DNA of 64,000 nucleotides from Gloeophyllum trabeum ATCC 11539 (lineage: Eukaryota > Basidiomycota > Agaricomycetes > Gloeophyllales > Gloeophyllaceae). The notes below the pieces were generated by a model, which saw only the letters and a program-made list of their open reading frames with translations, ran no database searches and was not told where the DNA came from. Location: contig NW_006920426.1 of the NCBI RefSeq assembly GCF_000344685.1, positions 547,875 through 611,874 on the forward strand, read 5' to 3'. Below are positions 41,936-53,040 of the stretch, piece by piece; within the stretch, counting starts at the first letter, position 1; each line of letters begins with the position of its first letter. The translations under genes were made by a program, and so were the position numbers.

Positions 41936-43496
41936 CAGTGGCGGACAAAAGTATCTGCACTGCCGCATCTTCGGGGGAAAAGCGGCTGTCTTTGTCTCGT
42001 AGCTTACACTTTCATTCCAGAAATTGTATGTACATGAAGATAGTCTAATATACTACCTTCCCCACCAATTTTATGGGGTGGCAGCTTGGAGGATTATGAG
42101 CCAGGGAGTCATTATGCCTCGACGTGTGACAAGAGTGACTGTCACAGCGCTGTTTCCGTCGACAACCGACCGAATCCTACCCTCAACTTGACTCCCCTGC
42201 CCGAACTTTGCTCACATACAGACTCTCTATGACCTACACATCACCATCCAAATGTGGCAGGATCGTCGAACTCTACAACTCTGGGTGCAAAGCCGATGAC
42301 ATTGCGAAGCGGTTCAGCATCTCAAAGCGGGCCATGTTCGACATCGTCAAACGTTACAAGACTACTGGGAGTTGCTATCCCCGTCCCAAATCAGGCCGTC
42401 CAAGGAAGCTCACACCCCAGGACTGCAAATTTGCTGCCCAGTTGCTTGACAGAGGCCGGTGCCGTAATGCCGTCGACCTGCGGGACAACTACTTTGAACA
42501 TGTCACTGCCCGGACTGTTCGCCGTGCCTTGCACGAGGAAGGACTTCATGCTAGGGTTCGTAGGAAGGTCCCCTTCCTGAATGCCAAGCATCGGGCTGCC
42601 AGGTGGGCTTGGGCGCGTTGTGTTGCAGGTTGGAGTGTGGGGGTCTGGAAACGGGTCATTTTCTCAGATGAGTCCAAATTCAATTTATTCACTTCGGATG
42701 GGCGGGATTATTGTTGGAGGAGGCCAGGAGATGCAATCCAGGAGCGGTATACCCAGAAGACCTGGAAGCATGGTGGTGGGCATGTGATGGTGTGGGGATG
42801 CATGACGTGGAAGGGCGTTGGGCGTCTTGTTTGGATCGAGGGAACCATGACAGCAACAGAGTATGTCCAGATTCTTCAAGGACAGCTTCTAGGGACCATG
42901 TCGGACTATAGGATGAACCCCCGGCATTTTATCTTCCAGCAGGACAATGATCCAAAGCACCGCTCACACCTTGCCTGAACCTGGTTCGAAGATAATCTTG
43001 TCCGTGTTCTCCCCTGGCCAGCTCAAAGTCCCGACATGAACATCATTGAGCATCTATGGGACCACCTCAAGCGGAAAGTACAAGCCTGAGACCCAGCTCC
43101 CAAGAATCTAGATGAGCTTTGGGCTGCGATTGTGGAGGAGTGGTACCGGATTGATGTCGCCACAGTACGCCACCTATACTCGAGCTTACCCCGGAGGGCC
43201 CTGGCTCTGAAGAAGGCTAAGGGTGCTAATACAAAGTACTAAATCAGGTCAGTCATTCAGGCCGAGAATTATTTTTTATAAATTTATTGATTCCATCTAA
43301 CCAGTTCTGAGGGTACCGGGTTCGAGATGAATTTACCTCCTGGAAGCAAGGAATGGGGCATCTAGGGCTGAAAGTCTGTATGCATTTATCTTACATAGAG
43401 TAGTTACAAATCATGAATATACATCGATCCATGTTGCCCCCGATCTGCCCAGAACCGTGAAAGTGGTGGCAGTGCAGATACTTTTGTCCGCCACTG
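41936..43496 (+). mobile_element. Tc1/mariner (DD34E) DNA transposon, 1561 bp
   Basis: Perfectly identical 29-bp inverted ends (41936-41964 and 43468-43496, outer end CAGTGGCGGACAAAAGTATC) are flanked by TA on each side (41934-41935 and 43497-43498). TA target choice and duplication are the rule for this superfamily. Inside is one transposase frame with two stops. Identical ends suggest a recent insertion or mobilisation by another copy. The insertion lies 228 bp upstream of the NTA1-like start codon. Confidence 0.95.
42229..43242 (+). pseudogene. Tc1-type transposase, broken by two in-frame TGA codons
   Basis: The ATG at 42229 starts MTYTSPSKCGRIVELYNSG. A helix-turn-helix region (KADDIAKRFSISKRAMFDIV) is followed by the GRPRKL linker typical of Tc1 transposases and a second HTH (TARTVRRALHEEGL). 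The catalytic core has all three acidic residues: D in FSDESKFNLF, D in FQQDNDPKHRS and E in [13 protein letters not shown], with 34 positions between the last two. The frame runs 337 codons to TAA at 43240-43242 but is interrupted by TGA at 42976-42978 and 43087-43089. Everything else is in frame, so decay is recent and this copy is probably unable to make its own enzyme. Confidence 0.93.
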
Positions 43497-43713
43497 TAAA
43501 ATACTGACGTGCAAGTCGACTCGTATATCAACGATGCATTCTCAGCGCGTCCATAGCTAGGGACATAGTCCATCCAAATACGTCGATGATTATATTCAGA
43601 TGAATAAAAAATCCTCATGATAGCAGGACAACAGATTTCGGCCTTAACAAGCTTTCATCCTTGCACGTCTCCTAGAACGTATATCTCCCGGTGTTCCCTT
43701 CTTCATCCTTTAT

Positions 43714-44172
43714 TTACAGCTCGACGACAACGCAGCCAATGGAAATGAGAGAGCCTAAGGTGGAGATAAATCAACACCGTCCCATAAACAGATCGAACGC
43801 GACGATGATAAATCTTACCATAAGAGTTATTCTCGCAACAAACGGGATGCGCATCGCTACAACATAGCTTGTTAGTTGACCAACCCGACTTCAAAAGTAA
43901 TTCTAGTTTTACCAGGTGCTACCGCTCCCGATGCCGACGACGTTGATGGGGGAGCAGGTCAGACCGACGAGGGCCGTCACGTCCTGCAGGACAACTCCGA
44001 GGGAGCCGAGGATGGTGGCGGCAGCGGGGTCGTTCGCCTGCGTGACGGTGTTGCAGCACTGGATGGGGCCGGTGGTGCATTGCCCGGCAGGCTCAGTGCC
44101 AGTGGGGGTAGGCGTGGCGGCAGCAAGGATGCTGAGGGCGGACACTGCGAATAGCGAGAGCTTGGAGAACAT
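43714..44172 (-). CDS. Class I hydrophobin (112 aa)
   Basis: Secreted amphipathic protein that coats aerial hyphae and spores at air-water interfaces. Three exons (43913-44172, 43819-43856, 43714-43754). The signal peptide is MFSKLSLFAVSALSILAAATP. The eight cysteines follow the class I pattern: C-x6-CC (QCTTGPIQCC), a long loop to LTC, C-x13-C (LTCSPINVVGIGSGSTC), C-x5-CC (CDAHPVCC) and a last GC (SIGCVVVEL). Joining across intron 1 gives STCDAHPVCCENNSYG, close to the basidiomycete consensus, so the splice sites are well supported. An ACATAAAATC word about 85 bp upstream may be the TATA element. Confidence 0.95.
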
Positions 44173-45495
44173 GCTGCTTGATGGAGTCGAAGGCACGCTG
44201 TGGTGAGAGGACTTGGGATGGGACAGCGACTGCGGGCATCCTGATTTTATGTGTGAAGGGTTCACAGGGACGATGAAATGACCAGTTCGGTACCGCCAAG
44301 GCTCATCAATGCCTACGTATTCCCGCTATGTTTGCGGACTCTGTGCCTTGCCTATGTCCACCGCAGTGTACATTTTCGGAATACAGACGTTCAAGTGGAG
44401 CTCCGAGATTTTGCAGTGGGAATCGAGGGTGAGCACGAGGGTCGTACCAAGCGTCGACCGCGCTGTAAGGTACAGCGGTGGAGAGCGAAGACTGGCTCTG
44501 CTCCACGAACCTCCTCCTGTTGCAAGGTACGTCTTCTTGCAACGATCCTCCGAAAGGCAATCTCTATGTTGTATATCTACTCCAGACGTCATCAATCAAG
44601 CTGGTGATAGAGTACACATAGACGCACCGTTTAATTCAGGCGTTCCTCATGATCAGAGCGGGATCAGCAAAGCGTTACCAAGGCGGTCACTGGACCGTGC
44701 TATGACCGTGTCCTCATGAGAATGCCAGAGTCATAAAGCGAGCAGTACCTGCACCATCAATTGCGATGAAAGGGAGGGTAATGCGTTTCCCATGTCCAGC
44801 CCGCGTGCCTACGTTAATGAATGGGGGAGGACAAATTTGCTCCGCATTATTTGACTACCCGTGAGGGATGGTGATGGAGGTGAAGCAGAGAAAAAGTTTT
44901 TTTTTCTTTCTTTTTTTGCTGATGGTTGTTGTCGGTGCAATGGTATACATAACTTCTGTTAGAAGGATTCACCAGTTGACCAACGAGTTGGCGGAAGCAA
45001 ATAGGGCACTTGAAGCTGCGTACGTAAGCAGGCGTAAGCGAGGCGTTGAGTTCCAAAACGGGTGATTCCTGTGGACGTCGGATTCTGCGTTGTCGCCCAA
45101 TGGTTCCCCTCTCCTCGCATCTTGCCACACACGGTGATACAGCAACAAAGACTGGCCAACGGTCTCGAGTCTCTGAGTATCTGGGCCACATTTCAATGTG
45201 GTCTGTTTGCGGAAGGAGTCTATCGATGCGACCGGCGTCCGAGACGTGTCTGTCATAGTCTTCGCTCAAGATTGTATGCCTATGCTTCGAATTCACCATG
45301 CCCAAGTTGCAGTGTATGTTATACACATGGTAAATTATTCTTCGCCGATGCAGCTATGTACAGTAGCGCCGCTGCTGTTGCTGTCTCGTCTTCTCCAGTT
45401 CCATATCTTCCAAGAACTCTAGATCTCGTCAGCCAGGCTGGTCTCTGTCTGAACTGTATATTTACCTTCGATCGAAATTCCAGACCATTACACGG
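44173..45495. other. Intergenic between hydrophobin and peptide gene
   Basis: Overlapping ORFs on both strands (44306-44719, 44847-45326, 45062-45601) show no domain. The one at 44868-45065 has a membrane-like start and is discussed under rejected items. Nothing is supportable. Confidence 0.35.
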
Positions 45496-45681
45496 TCACA
45501 GAGGGCAAACACATATCTGGCAGTTTGCGCCGGGCTCGATCACGATCCGTTTTGCTATGCTTGGAGAAACTGTATATATACGACACGGGCAGCACGGGTA
45601 GGTCGTCGCTTCCTGAGCCGAGGTGTATGCCAACACGGCCAATATTGGAAGAACGAATGCGAAGCTGCGCACGCTGGCCAT
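45496..45681 (-). CDS. Small secreted cysteine-rich peptide, group B (61 aa)
   Basis: Intronless, minus strand, ATG at 45681. The signal peptide is MASVRSFAFVLPILAVLAYT with cleavage near SAQ. The mature part has six cysteines at 30, 31, 33, 54, 57 and 59: YPCCPCR, a 20-residue spacer, then NCQICVCPL. The CPL ending and the C-x2-C-x-C signature are shared with the genes at 52165 and 53041, which have similarly long central spacers. A TATA-like word (TATAAG, 45738-45743) lies about 57 bp upstream. Its N-terminus differs most from the family start. Function unknown. Confidence 0.82.
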   Translation of the reverse strand: MASVRSFAFVLPILAVLAYTSAQEATTYPCCPCRIYTVSPSIAKRIVIEPGANCQICVCPL

Positions 45682-45737
45682 GGCTACTTGGTGAGGTGAG
45701 TGGAGTTTTCCTGAGGTCGTGGCGCGCGCTGACTTTT

Positions 45738-45743
45738 CTTATA
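45738..45743 (-). promoter_or_regulatory. TATA box of the peptide gene at 45496-45681
   Basis: The minus strand reads TATAAG, about 57 bp upstream of the ATG. Confidence 0.5.
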
Positions 45744-46786
45744 CGTTTGGACATATGGGCCTAATGCAGATGCTTCAGGTGTGGCATGCGATATCACCCT
45801 CAGATTTTAAGTTAACCATGAATTGTAGCCTGTTCGAGGTCGCCTCTCTTCACGTACGATCGACATATTGTGGTGGTGGGTTCCTGTGGCGTTAATGATG
45901 AGCCACATCCGCCCGTGCATGATTACACACGAGCAAGTATCTCTGCGCTTCATACCTGCTGCGCAGCTTCACGTTATTATTAATGATACACTAAGGCGAT
46001 AATTGGACGGCTGGTGTAAAGTTGCGGTAGTAGACAAGATCAACTGCGGCCATGGTGAGTGAGCTGTCCTTTGGTGACGGTCTGAATGGGGCCCCCGAAT
46101 ACTTCGAGCCGCCCTTGCCAGAATCACAGATACTACTCACACATTTATCCGGAAGGCTACCCCACGCAGAGGTCATTTCACTCCTGCATCTCGGCACCCA
46201 TCTCATGCCTGAGTACCGATCGCAGGCATGTATATTGTAGCTTCGGCCCATCATCCACCTGAACACGAGCTATCCGGGCTTACCCCATCTTGTTCTGCTG
46301 ACTGGAGGCCAGTTACGCATTTTTCTGTAGGTGTGACGCGGTACGGTGGGTTTTCGACTGCCCGGTTTCGGAGGAGTTAACCCGACCCATGGTCCCAGCG
46401 GGTGCTCACGCTATTGATATGTTTCCTGACAGCTGACGAACGCAGCATTCCATCGGGCACAATTTCGGGCCATTGACAGCTGTCGCATGTGCGCCCCTGT
46501 CGCCCATTAACATATTAATATGTACCCTCCAGGACATTGCTCTTTAGACAAACAAAGGTCATTTGACCATAATCTCGGGATTAGAAGGCATGCGTCAAAT
46601 GCACATATGCGTATGTACAAAGGTGTCCACCCTTCAACTGAACTCAATTGTACACTTCAGCGGAGCGATGAATAGTCTGATGCAGTGACCCTCCTAGATT
46701 ATCCCAGCGGTTGAGCACTGCTCTTGTCCCTGTGCAGAAATAGTGTGAGACTCATGAACGTGGTGTCCATGCAATGGTGACTTACT
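45744..46786. other. Intergenic, nothing recognised
   Basis: Short domain-free ORFs (45991-46266 region, both strands). No repeats or RNA genes seen. Confidence 0.35.
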
Positions 46787-47002
46787 TTAAACCGTCTCGA
46801 TTGGGCAGTTGCATTGCTGACGGACGTGCAGGGGTGTCGTCGGCGAACAGTGGCATGTTTGAACGGGCTCGATAGGACAGTGGCAAATCTGGCGCGCTCG
46901 AATCGCCGGTGGGGCAGAGCAATCGCATGTCGGGGTGGGTGTGGCCATGGCGATACCTGCCAATGCGACGGTGAAAGAGATGAGAACACTGAAGCTGCGC
47001 AT
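46787..47002 (-). CDS. Secreted peptide with four CxC repeats (71 aa)
   Basis: Intronless, minus strand, ATG at 47002 and TAA at 46787-46789. The signal peptide is MRSFSVLISFTVALAGIAMA, cleaved near ATP as in the neighbouring family. The mature part is built of repeats: CDCSAPPAIRARQI, CHCPIEPVQT, CHCSPTTPLHVRQQ, CNCPIETV. That is two alternating units, each starting C-x-C, with CPIE[PT]V recurring. Eight cysteines in four C-x-C pairs suggest metal binding or a ladder of disulphides. Both are inference. It could be an internally duplicated relative of the CC-x-C family or a separate invention with the same signal. Confidence 0.75.
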   Translation of the reverse strand: MRSFSVLISFTVALAGIAMATPTPTCDCSAPPAIRARQICHCPIEPVQTCHCSPTTPLHVRQQCNCPIETV

Positions 47003-47060
47003 GTGTGTCGATTGTCTCTGAAGAGGGACGCTTGAATGCTACCTTTGCTTTCTCTGCTCC

Positions 47061-47070
47061 CCTTTATAAG
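47061..47070 (-). promoter_or_regulatory. TATA box of the CxC-repeat peptide gene
   Basis: The minus strand reads CTTATAAAGG, about 60 bp upstream of the ATG. Confidence 0.6.
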
Positions 47071-48391
47071 TTGATTCCAGGGCGGTTCACTTTAATTCCC
47101 AAAGCCCAAACGTGCGTGTTCGTGACATATGTGTCTTTCTCTGATGCTGTATTTGTGTTCCCAGGTTCAAACCACGTTCGGCAATTTGAGCGCATCTGGC
47201 TTGTCCTTCTCGCCACACGACCCACCGACATCAGCGCCGTAGGTCGCATGTGTCATGGAACTGCGCAGGCCAATAATCTACGCCGCCTCCAGGCACGCTC
47301 ATATTCCCGCTATGCCGGCACTTGCGACTACGCATCGTTCAGCGGATGTATCACCGGGTCACTACGTCCTTTGACGATTGAAGTCCCTTTGAAGGATCCC
47401 TCCGTCAATTCATACGTTAGCCGTCAATACCGCAGCGTCGCTCAGAGGGCTTTATCCGCAGAGGGCTTTATCCTGCCGCAAGTCAGGAGCGCTAGCCCCA
47501 AAGACTCTATTCGACCGCAGTTGGGCAGTAACCTTGTCCGACCGTCTTATTGGATCACAAAGAACCCCACTGACTCAAGAGCAGCGTACCGCTCGTCCCA
47601 GGAGCTATTACACTTGCCCCAGTCAGGTCAGATCCTCCCTGCTCAGAGTTTGTTATATGACGGTCATCATGTTGCCCGTGCAAGTCACCGGAGAGGGGTA
47701 TTCTGCACCTCATTCTATTTATACCCTGCCACTGATCCGCTCAGCCTTCTGACTAACCCTACATATTGGAACTTGGACTCGGCATCTCGTACAAAGCGTG
47801 TCGCGCCGATGTATTCGGACGCGGCAGGACCTCGGGGTACTATTCTGAAGGATGACTGGGCTGGCTGGTATGGCCAGTTCTAACCACGTACCTGGACCCG
47901 GCCCGTGCTCAAGGTTACCCTTCTTCATACTCTTTGTGGTCACCGTTGTGTCTGTCCAGCCTCGGTAGCGATTCAGTTGTGTACGTAATCTATACTAAGT
48001 CCGTCAGTTTGACGTACTGATGTATATCAACACGGAGGCACCCCTGGCGTCAGCAGTATCGAGTCAATGTCAGAGTGCCGGATACACAATGTTTTAGCAT
48101 TATTGTGGCGCATCAAGGGGTCCAGACGATGCCGCAAATGGGCAGCAGTAAACTCCGGCACCGCCGCGATCGCGAGCGCCCCAGCCGTCTGTAAAAGTGA
48201 GTAGGGATGCGTTCTTTGCTTCGTACGGCCCGAACGGTACTTATGTCAACTCCTTTCTTCATACGTTCTAACACGCGCACGTTCCTCCGTTCGAACAGCG
48301 GGGTGTCTGGTCAACTCCATGGCGCTGCTGGGGGGCGGTCCAATACACGAAGCCTTCACGAACCTAATAGAATCACCCTAAGCTTACAGAC
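47071..48391. other. Intergenic, contains a 16-bp tandem duplication
   Basis: A 292-codon plus-strand frame (47005-47883) is open but has no ATG start and no domain, so it is not called. Inside it CAGAGGGCTTTATCC occurs twice in tandem (47443-47474). Confidence 0.4.
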
Positions 48392-48398
48392 GTATAAA
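48392..48398 (+). promoter_or_regulatory. TATA box of the SnoaL-like gene
   Basis: TATAAAA, about 70 bp upstream of the ATG at 48465. Confidence 0.55.
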
Positions 48399-48464
48399 AT
48401 CCCCAATGAATCCTACAGAGCATACTCCCACACCCCGTTCACGCATACCACCAGCACAACCAAT

Positions 48465-49125
48465 ATGTCAATCGTACCTCCCAGTCTCACTCAGTGGACC
48501 GAAGAACACTTGTCCGCTATCTTCGAGGCCACTAATTCTCAAGCATTTAACCAGGCCTTCGACGCCTTCATTGCTCCTGACGCTGTCATCACAGTCAATG
48601 GTGTCAAGACATCTGTTGCTCAATACAAGCAGCAGTTGCAAGGAGAAGCTTTCCTGGAAGCCTCTGCCACCGTCAAGTACGACGGTGCCGTTGAAGTACC
48701 CGACAGCGAGAAGTCGCCCACAGAGGTTAGTCCGAGAGTCGAATGCTCCACACTCTTACTCAGCTTCGTTCCTCCTGCAGGCAGGAACTGTGGGCGTCTT
48801 CTATGAAGCCACCTTTTACAGTGAGTTAAGGGTCTTCGGAGGTGCGCAGGCATCCACTGCCAGCTCTTCCGTGAATGTCATGTATGTTCTCTTTGATTTT
48901 ATCTATTAACCGTGGTTGTATCACTGACTTGAAATACCACCTAGAATCAAGCAATACCGAGACATCGACCCTACTCCTTTGCCTTTCAAGAGCTCCGGAC
49001 AGACGCCGTTCATTGGAGGCCCCGGACCAGTCAGGCTCCCTGACTACCGCAAGGTATCCGCTCTGAACCAGGTTATTGTTGATAAGCCTGTCCCTATTGT
49101 ACCTCCCGGATCTATGACCCACTAG
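48465..49125 (+). CDS. SnoaL/NTF2-like small protein (180 aa)
   Basis: Three exons (48465-48725, 48781-48881, 48945-49125) join in frame. The start MSIVPPSLTQWTEEHLSAIF is chosen because it sits about 70 bp after a TATA word and an open frame further upstream looks non-coding. The fold resembles the NTF2/SnoaL cone: helix TEEHLSAIFEATNSQAFNQA, then the strand pair FDAFIAPDAVITVNGVKTSV, AQYKQQL, AGTVGVFYEATFYSELRVFG, and a C-terminal extension GPGPVRLPDYRKVSALNQVI. Such proteins are common in basidiomycetes, often of unknown role. No catalytic residues can be assigned and there is no signal peptide. Confidence 0.75.
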
Positions 49126-50661
49126 TCGATTATCGCATGTATTAGTATCGGGCATCGGAATCTTACAGGACGGTTTTCTCTTACTGTAGCACTTGTCAGA
49201 GGAATACATTGATGTGTAGTCTCATTTCCACCGGCGACAGGATATTATGTATCTCGGAGATGCATCGAAGTTAACATGAAGAGTGCAAGCTGCCTCGCAT
49301 TACAGTACACATCATTGACATTTGTTCGTGAAATGGACTACGTTGCTGAGAAATTCGCCCAAGTCCATAATAATCAACGTCCATCCTCTGTCCATTCTGA
49401 TATTAGTCCGTCTGCTCGAATAGAATATTCTTCCCTTGCTCGCATCTTGAATGAATATCAGACATTCACAGGGACACAGCCGAGAGAGATATTCCAGGTG
49501 GCAGAAACCAAGCATTAGCGAATGTAGGTTGCAGACCCAAACTTCGAGATAACGAACGTACCGTCTCAGCCTCCCAATGTCTGTCTCTGTAATATTATTC
49601 AAAGGACTCAGGAGTCTCTCCGAGACATTGGCAGGTTGCGCTTGACTTCGAAGCGTCTTGTCTTGCTCGTATCACAGCCTATTGAAGAGTAACACGTTGT
49701 AGCTCAAGTCCTAGTGCCAATGAGGCCGCCGAATGAATAACGCTTAGAGGTCTATGAAACCCCCCCTCCCTCTTGCTCTGATCTCAAAGTGATTTCTATT
49801 TTCTTATATGTTTCGTTCGCCGTTCCCGAGTCAACCGATGAGACACCCCGGACTCCACATACTTATATAGGTCGTGAAAGGCACAAAACGGAGTAATGAC
49901 TTCATTACGGCAAGACGGATGAATATGTTCGCCTCTGCAAACCATCGCGGGTTCTACATGGCCTGCGTATTGCGAATTCTGCTGTTAGTCAACTTGAAGG
50001 TCAAGTCACCTGGATGCTGGCTGCGGCACCACTTTTTTAGTCTTGTCAGGTGGTGGAGCACCAGAGACATGATGGTCGCCGAGTTTCCACCAGTGAATGT
50101 GGATCACACAGACCCTAAGAACGTGCATTGAAATTCATCCTCGAACCAGCGCAGTTCATCCTATTATTTTGAGCGTGGGGAGCAAGGGCACATATGCATT
50201 GGGAACCCTTAAGCATGGCTCCCGGGCGCGAAACGTTCCAATTCAGTTTGAACTTCAAGGGATTGTTGTTCGTGCTGACGCACGTGCAGTGGCACCAAGT
50301 TCGTGGCACTAGGCAGTATTTGCTTCATCTGGAAGAAGCAGGGAACACTAAATAACAAGAGCCACACAAGCAGCTTACTTTGCTGCCCCATTGCCACCGC
50401 AATGATTGGGAGGTGAGCCAGCTGTTCATCCAGAATCTGAATATGCAATAGAATGACGGGTACCTAGCACCCCCGACCTTCAGGAGATGTCCTCTCTCTG
50501 CGTTACGGTCGAAACTAATCCGGACTCTTCGGTACGCACATTCCAGGAACGCAAATTCTCGCACTGAGGGCGCTAATTCGATACGGGAGAACGGCGAGAA
50601 TGCGTGACAGACATAGGATATAACGTCGTGGACTATATGTCACAACTGACTTGCTTAAACG
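49126..50661. other. Intergenic, nothing recognised
   Basis: Several short ORFs without domains on both strands. No TATA-ATG pair with a signal peptide was found apart from the gene at 50727. Confidence 0.35.
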
Positions 50662-50667
50662 TATAAA
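50662..50667 (+). promoter_or_regulatory. TATA box of the peptide gene at 50727
   Basis: TATAAA, about 60 bp upstream of the ATG. Confidence 0.6.
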
Positions 50668-50726
50668 GATCGGGCCGTTCAGCAAAATAACGCAAGCCAC
50701 ATACAACGGCTTACCAGACCCTCGAG

Positions 50727-50894
50727 ATGTTCACCACCCGCCTGGCAGGATTATTGCTCGTCGCAGTCGCTGCCATAGTTTCTGTCAGCGCTGTAGCCCT
50801 ACCCGAACCGTCACCGTATTGCTGCCCGTGCCCTCCTATCAAGTACGGTGTTGGCCCTGTCTGCACGGTATGCGAGGTGTGCAATGCTGAGTGA
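50727..50894 (+). CDS. Small secreted cysteine-rich peptide, group A (55 aa)
   Basis: Intronless. ATG at 50727, TGA at 50892-50894. It starts MFTTRLAGLLLVAVAAIV, the family N-terminus, with cleavage expected around SAVALP. Cysteines are at 32, 33, 35, 46, 49 and 52: YCCPCPPIKYGVGPV, then CTVCEVCNAE. The spacer between the CC-x-C block and the C-x2-C-x2-C block is ten residues, the shortest of group A. This is the only group A member in the second cluster, 30-33 kb from the others, so the two clusters are of mixed type. Function unknown. Confidence 0.85.
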   Translation: MFTTRLAGLLLVAVAAIVSVSAVALPEPSPYCCPCPPIKYGVGPVCTVCEVCNAE

Positions 50895-52120
50895 AAATAT
50901 GCCGATGTAAGTGCTCGTTACGTTGCAAACAGTGACCCTTACTGATTCTCGAGCGTTCCTCCGGTCCAGTCAGTCTACTTCGAAACAGTCCTCATAACGG
51001 TCGAGTAGGCAGGAAACAGGTGGTACGGACAAGCACGGCGCACCGGCGGCGGTGTCTGCGGACTGAAAAATATGTATCAGCAAGACTGACCCTCATACGT
51101 GGACCTGTAACATGCATTCGCTCCTTGGAGTAATTTTTGTACATCTGCCGGCATAAAACGTCCGATGCAAGTGCCAATACATTTGACTTGAAGCGGCGGT
51201 TGAATGGTAATCGGGAGATCGAACGGTATAAAACGATATTGTACCGAAGGGAATAGTACCTTGCCCCGCCGTACATTGTCTTCGAAGCCCAGTTCGAGCA
51301 TTACTGAATTGCCCTGCCAACATGCTCCTTAACATCAAGGTACGCAAGTGAGACGGCACAGTTTCTGGACGGGTGGTCCGCGCCGAGCGGAGAACACCTT
51401 GATATTGGATCGCCCGAGGAAGGCAATGCTGCATTCGCCCTTGTACCGTGGCGGAATCGAGGTACGACTTTACCGCAGCCAAACTAGCCAGCGTGAGGTG
51501 AAATTGGGTGCCTGTGGCGTTCTATTCAAGATTCAACGGTATGACGTGTACGCATCACAATGTCATCGGTAATCTGCCATTGAGTGGTAGATGCTACCAA
51601 ATGTTCATCAACACCCGCTCATATCATAGCCCGGTTGCCGTAGATTAGCTCACCTGGTATGGAGCTCACTGAAACAGATATACTGCTCTTGGTGCACCTG
51701 TACCAAATGAGAACCGAGGCGTCGGTGGCAATCCCTGGGACAGAGTGTCTAACTGGCCGTTGACATATGCAGTAACAAAGCCTTCACGAGAGCATTCCTG
51801 CGAAAGCGTACCTGAATATCTCAATGCAATGTATATGAATAATACGTCGTCGGGTGCAGTGCCATCCAGAGTCATTGCGAGACTTGCACGGTTCGCACTC
51901 CGGATAATGCATTCTTGTCGGTCGAAGACACGTTTGGATGCGCTTTTGTGCCTGGATCAACTTGACATTCGCCAGCGGTAGTGCCATGGGAAGTCGCTAA
52001 CGATGGCCGTGAGCACTAGGAAATTCATGTCATTTTCCATAGGCAGCGTTGGAATGGGAGCACGGGTATAATACGCATCGGCTAGCTCCGGCAAAGTAGC
52101 AGTTGACGCAGCGCGCGGAC
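50895..52120. other. Intergenic, nothing recognised
   Basis: Overlapping minus- and plus-strand ORFs (51093-51572, 51666-51987) lack domains. The promoter of the next peptide gene is at the right edge. Confidence 0.35.
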
Positions 52121-52128
52121 TATATAAG
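52121..52128 (+). promoter_or_regulatory. TATA box of the peptide gene at 52165
   Basis: TATATAAG, about 40 bp upstream of the ATG. Confidence 0.65.
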
Positions 52129-52164
52129 TCGAGAGCGAATACGGATACTTATTTACTCACCAAC

Positions 52165-52353
52165 ATGTTCACAGCGCACTGTCTTCGAATCATGTTGCTC
52201 GCTCTCGCTGGCCTTGCGCTGGCAACTCCAGCTCCGGTGACTACGGCAGTGCTGCCATGCTGTACTTGCCCTCCAGGCCCTACAATTGCAACCATACCAA
52301 TCGAGGCACACGCCATATCCCGGCATTGTCAGACCTGCGCGTGTCCCCTATAA
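52165..52353 (+). CDS. Small secreted cysteine-rich peptide, group B (62 aa)
   Basis: Intronless. Signal peptide MFTAHCLRIMLLALAGLALA, cleaved near ATP. The six mature cysteines are at 32, 33, 35, 55, 58 and 60: LPCCTCPPGP, a 19-residue spacer containing ATIPIEAHAISR, then HCQTCACPL. It pairs with the gene at 53041 less than 1 kb downstream (same strand, same CCxCPPGP and CACPL ends), a second tandem duplicate in the window. There is an extra cysteine (C6) in the signal peptide. LPCCTC also appears in the broken copy at 15674. Function unknown. Confidence 0.86.
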   Translation: MFTAHCLRIMLLALAGLALATPAPVTTAVLPCCTCPPGPTIATIPIEAHAISRHCQTCACPL

Positions 52354-52983
52354 GGGTACGCTGGAGATATGAATTAATTGCGACGATGGACGATAACATA
52401 AACGGAAATTCGTTTTCAGCTTACACTTGAAAGCCATGGGCCGCAAACAGTATCGAGGGGTTATGGGGAGAGGATTGCCTGAGAATAAAGAAGATTTACA
52501 AGCACGCACCCGTCCGTTGATTGCAGAGTATCCGCAGACGCTTGCTTGTAATTCTATACTATTCGACCGTATGAGCAGAGTACCACTATCGAGCGTGTCA
52601 ACAATGCCGGACGAACCTGTTGATAGACTACGCACCAGCGCGGCAGGGGACGTGTGATCGTTCTGTTGCGAACGACTCGCAGACTCGCAGACTCGCAAGT
52701 TGCGTTAGTCTTTGGCAGAATCCGCAATGGGAAATGTCATGGTTGGCCACAAGCTCAGTGCGCCCATGCGTCTCGAACCCCCATCGATCGACACTTGCGA
52801 GAGAATCCACCTGCCGCAGATACGCTGGCCCGAGTTCTCTCAGGTCCGTGCTGGTGAAACACAGTGTCAGTCATTCTTCACGCACTAGCGACTAGTCACT
52901 TCGCACCGTAGGTCCATCATAGTCGGAGATATCAAAGGGGACCAGTCAATCTATAGATGCCTCTCTAGGTGCACTTGCTAGGG
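52354..52983. other. Spacer between two tandem peptide genes
   Basis: No supportable feature apart from the promoter at its right end. A short GACTCGCA direct repeat lies near 52674-52696. Confidence 0.4.
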
Positions 52984-52996
52984 ATATATATAAAAG
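52984..52996 (+). promoter_or_regulatory. TATA box of the peptide gene at 53041
   Basis: ATATATATAAAAG, about 45 bp upstream of the ATG. It is the strongest TATA match in the family. Confidence 0.7.
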
Positions 52997-53040
52997 CCCG
53001 CCAGCTCAGGTAGAGACTAAGAAACAAGAACCACACAAAC

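Noticed and set aside
44868..45065. 65-codon ORF with a membrane-like N-terminus
   Set aside because: The hydrophobic part comes from a T-rich tract, the opposite strand is equally open, and no promoter word is seen.
45062..45601. Plus-strand 179-codon ORF
   Set aside because: It overlaps the minus-strand peptide gene, which has a signal peptide, TATA box and family cysteines. The plus frame has no domain.
47005..47883. 292-codon plus-strand open frame
   Set aside because: It opens with GTG rather than ATG, overlaps the promoter of the CxC-repeat peptide gene, and has no recognisable domain or splice support.
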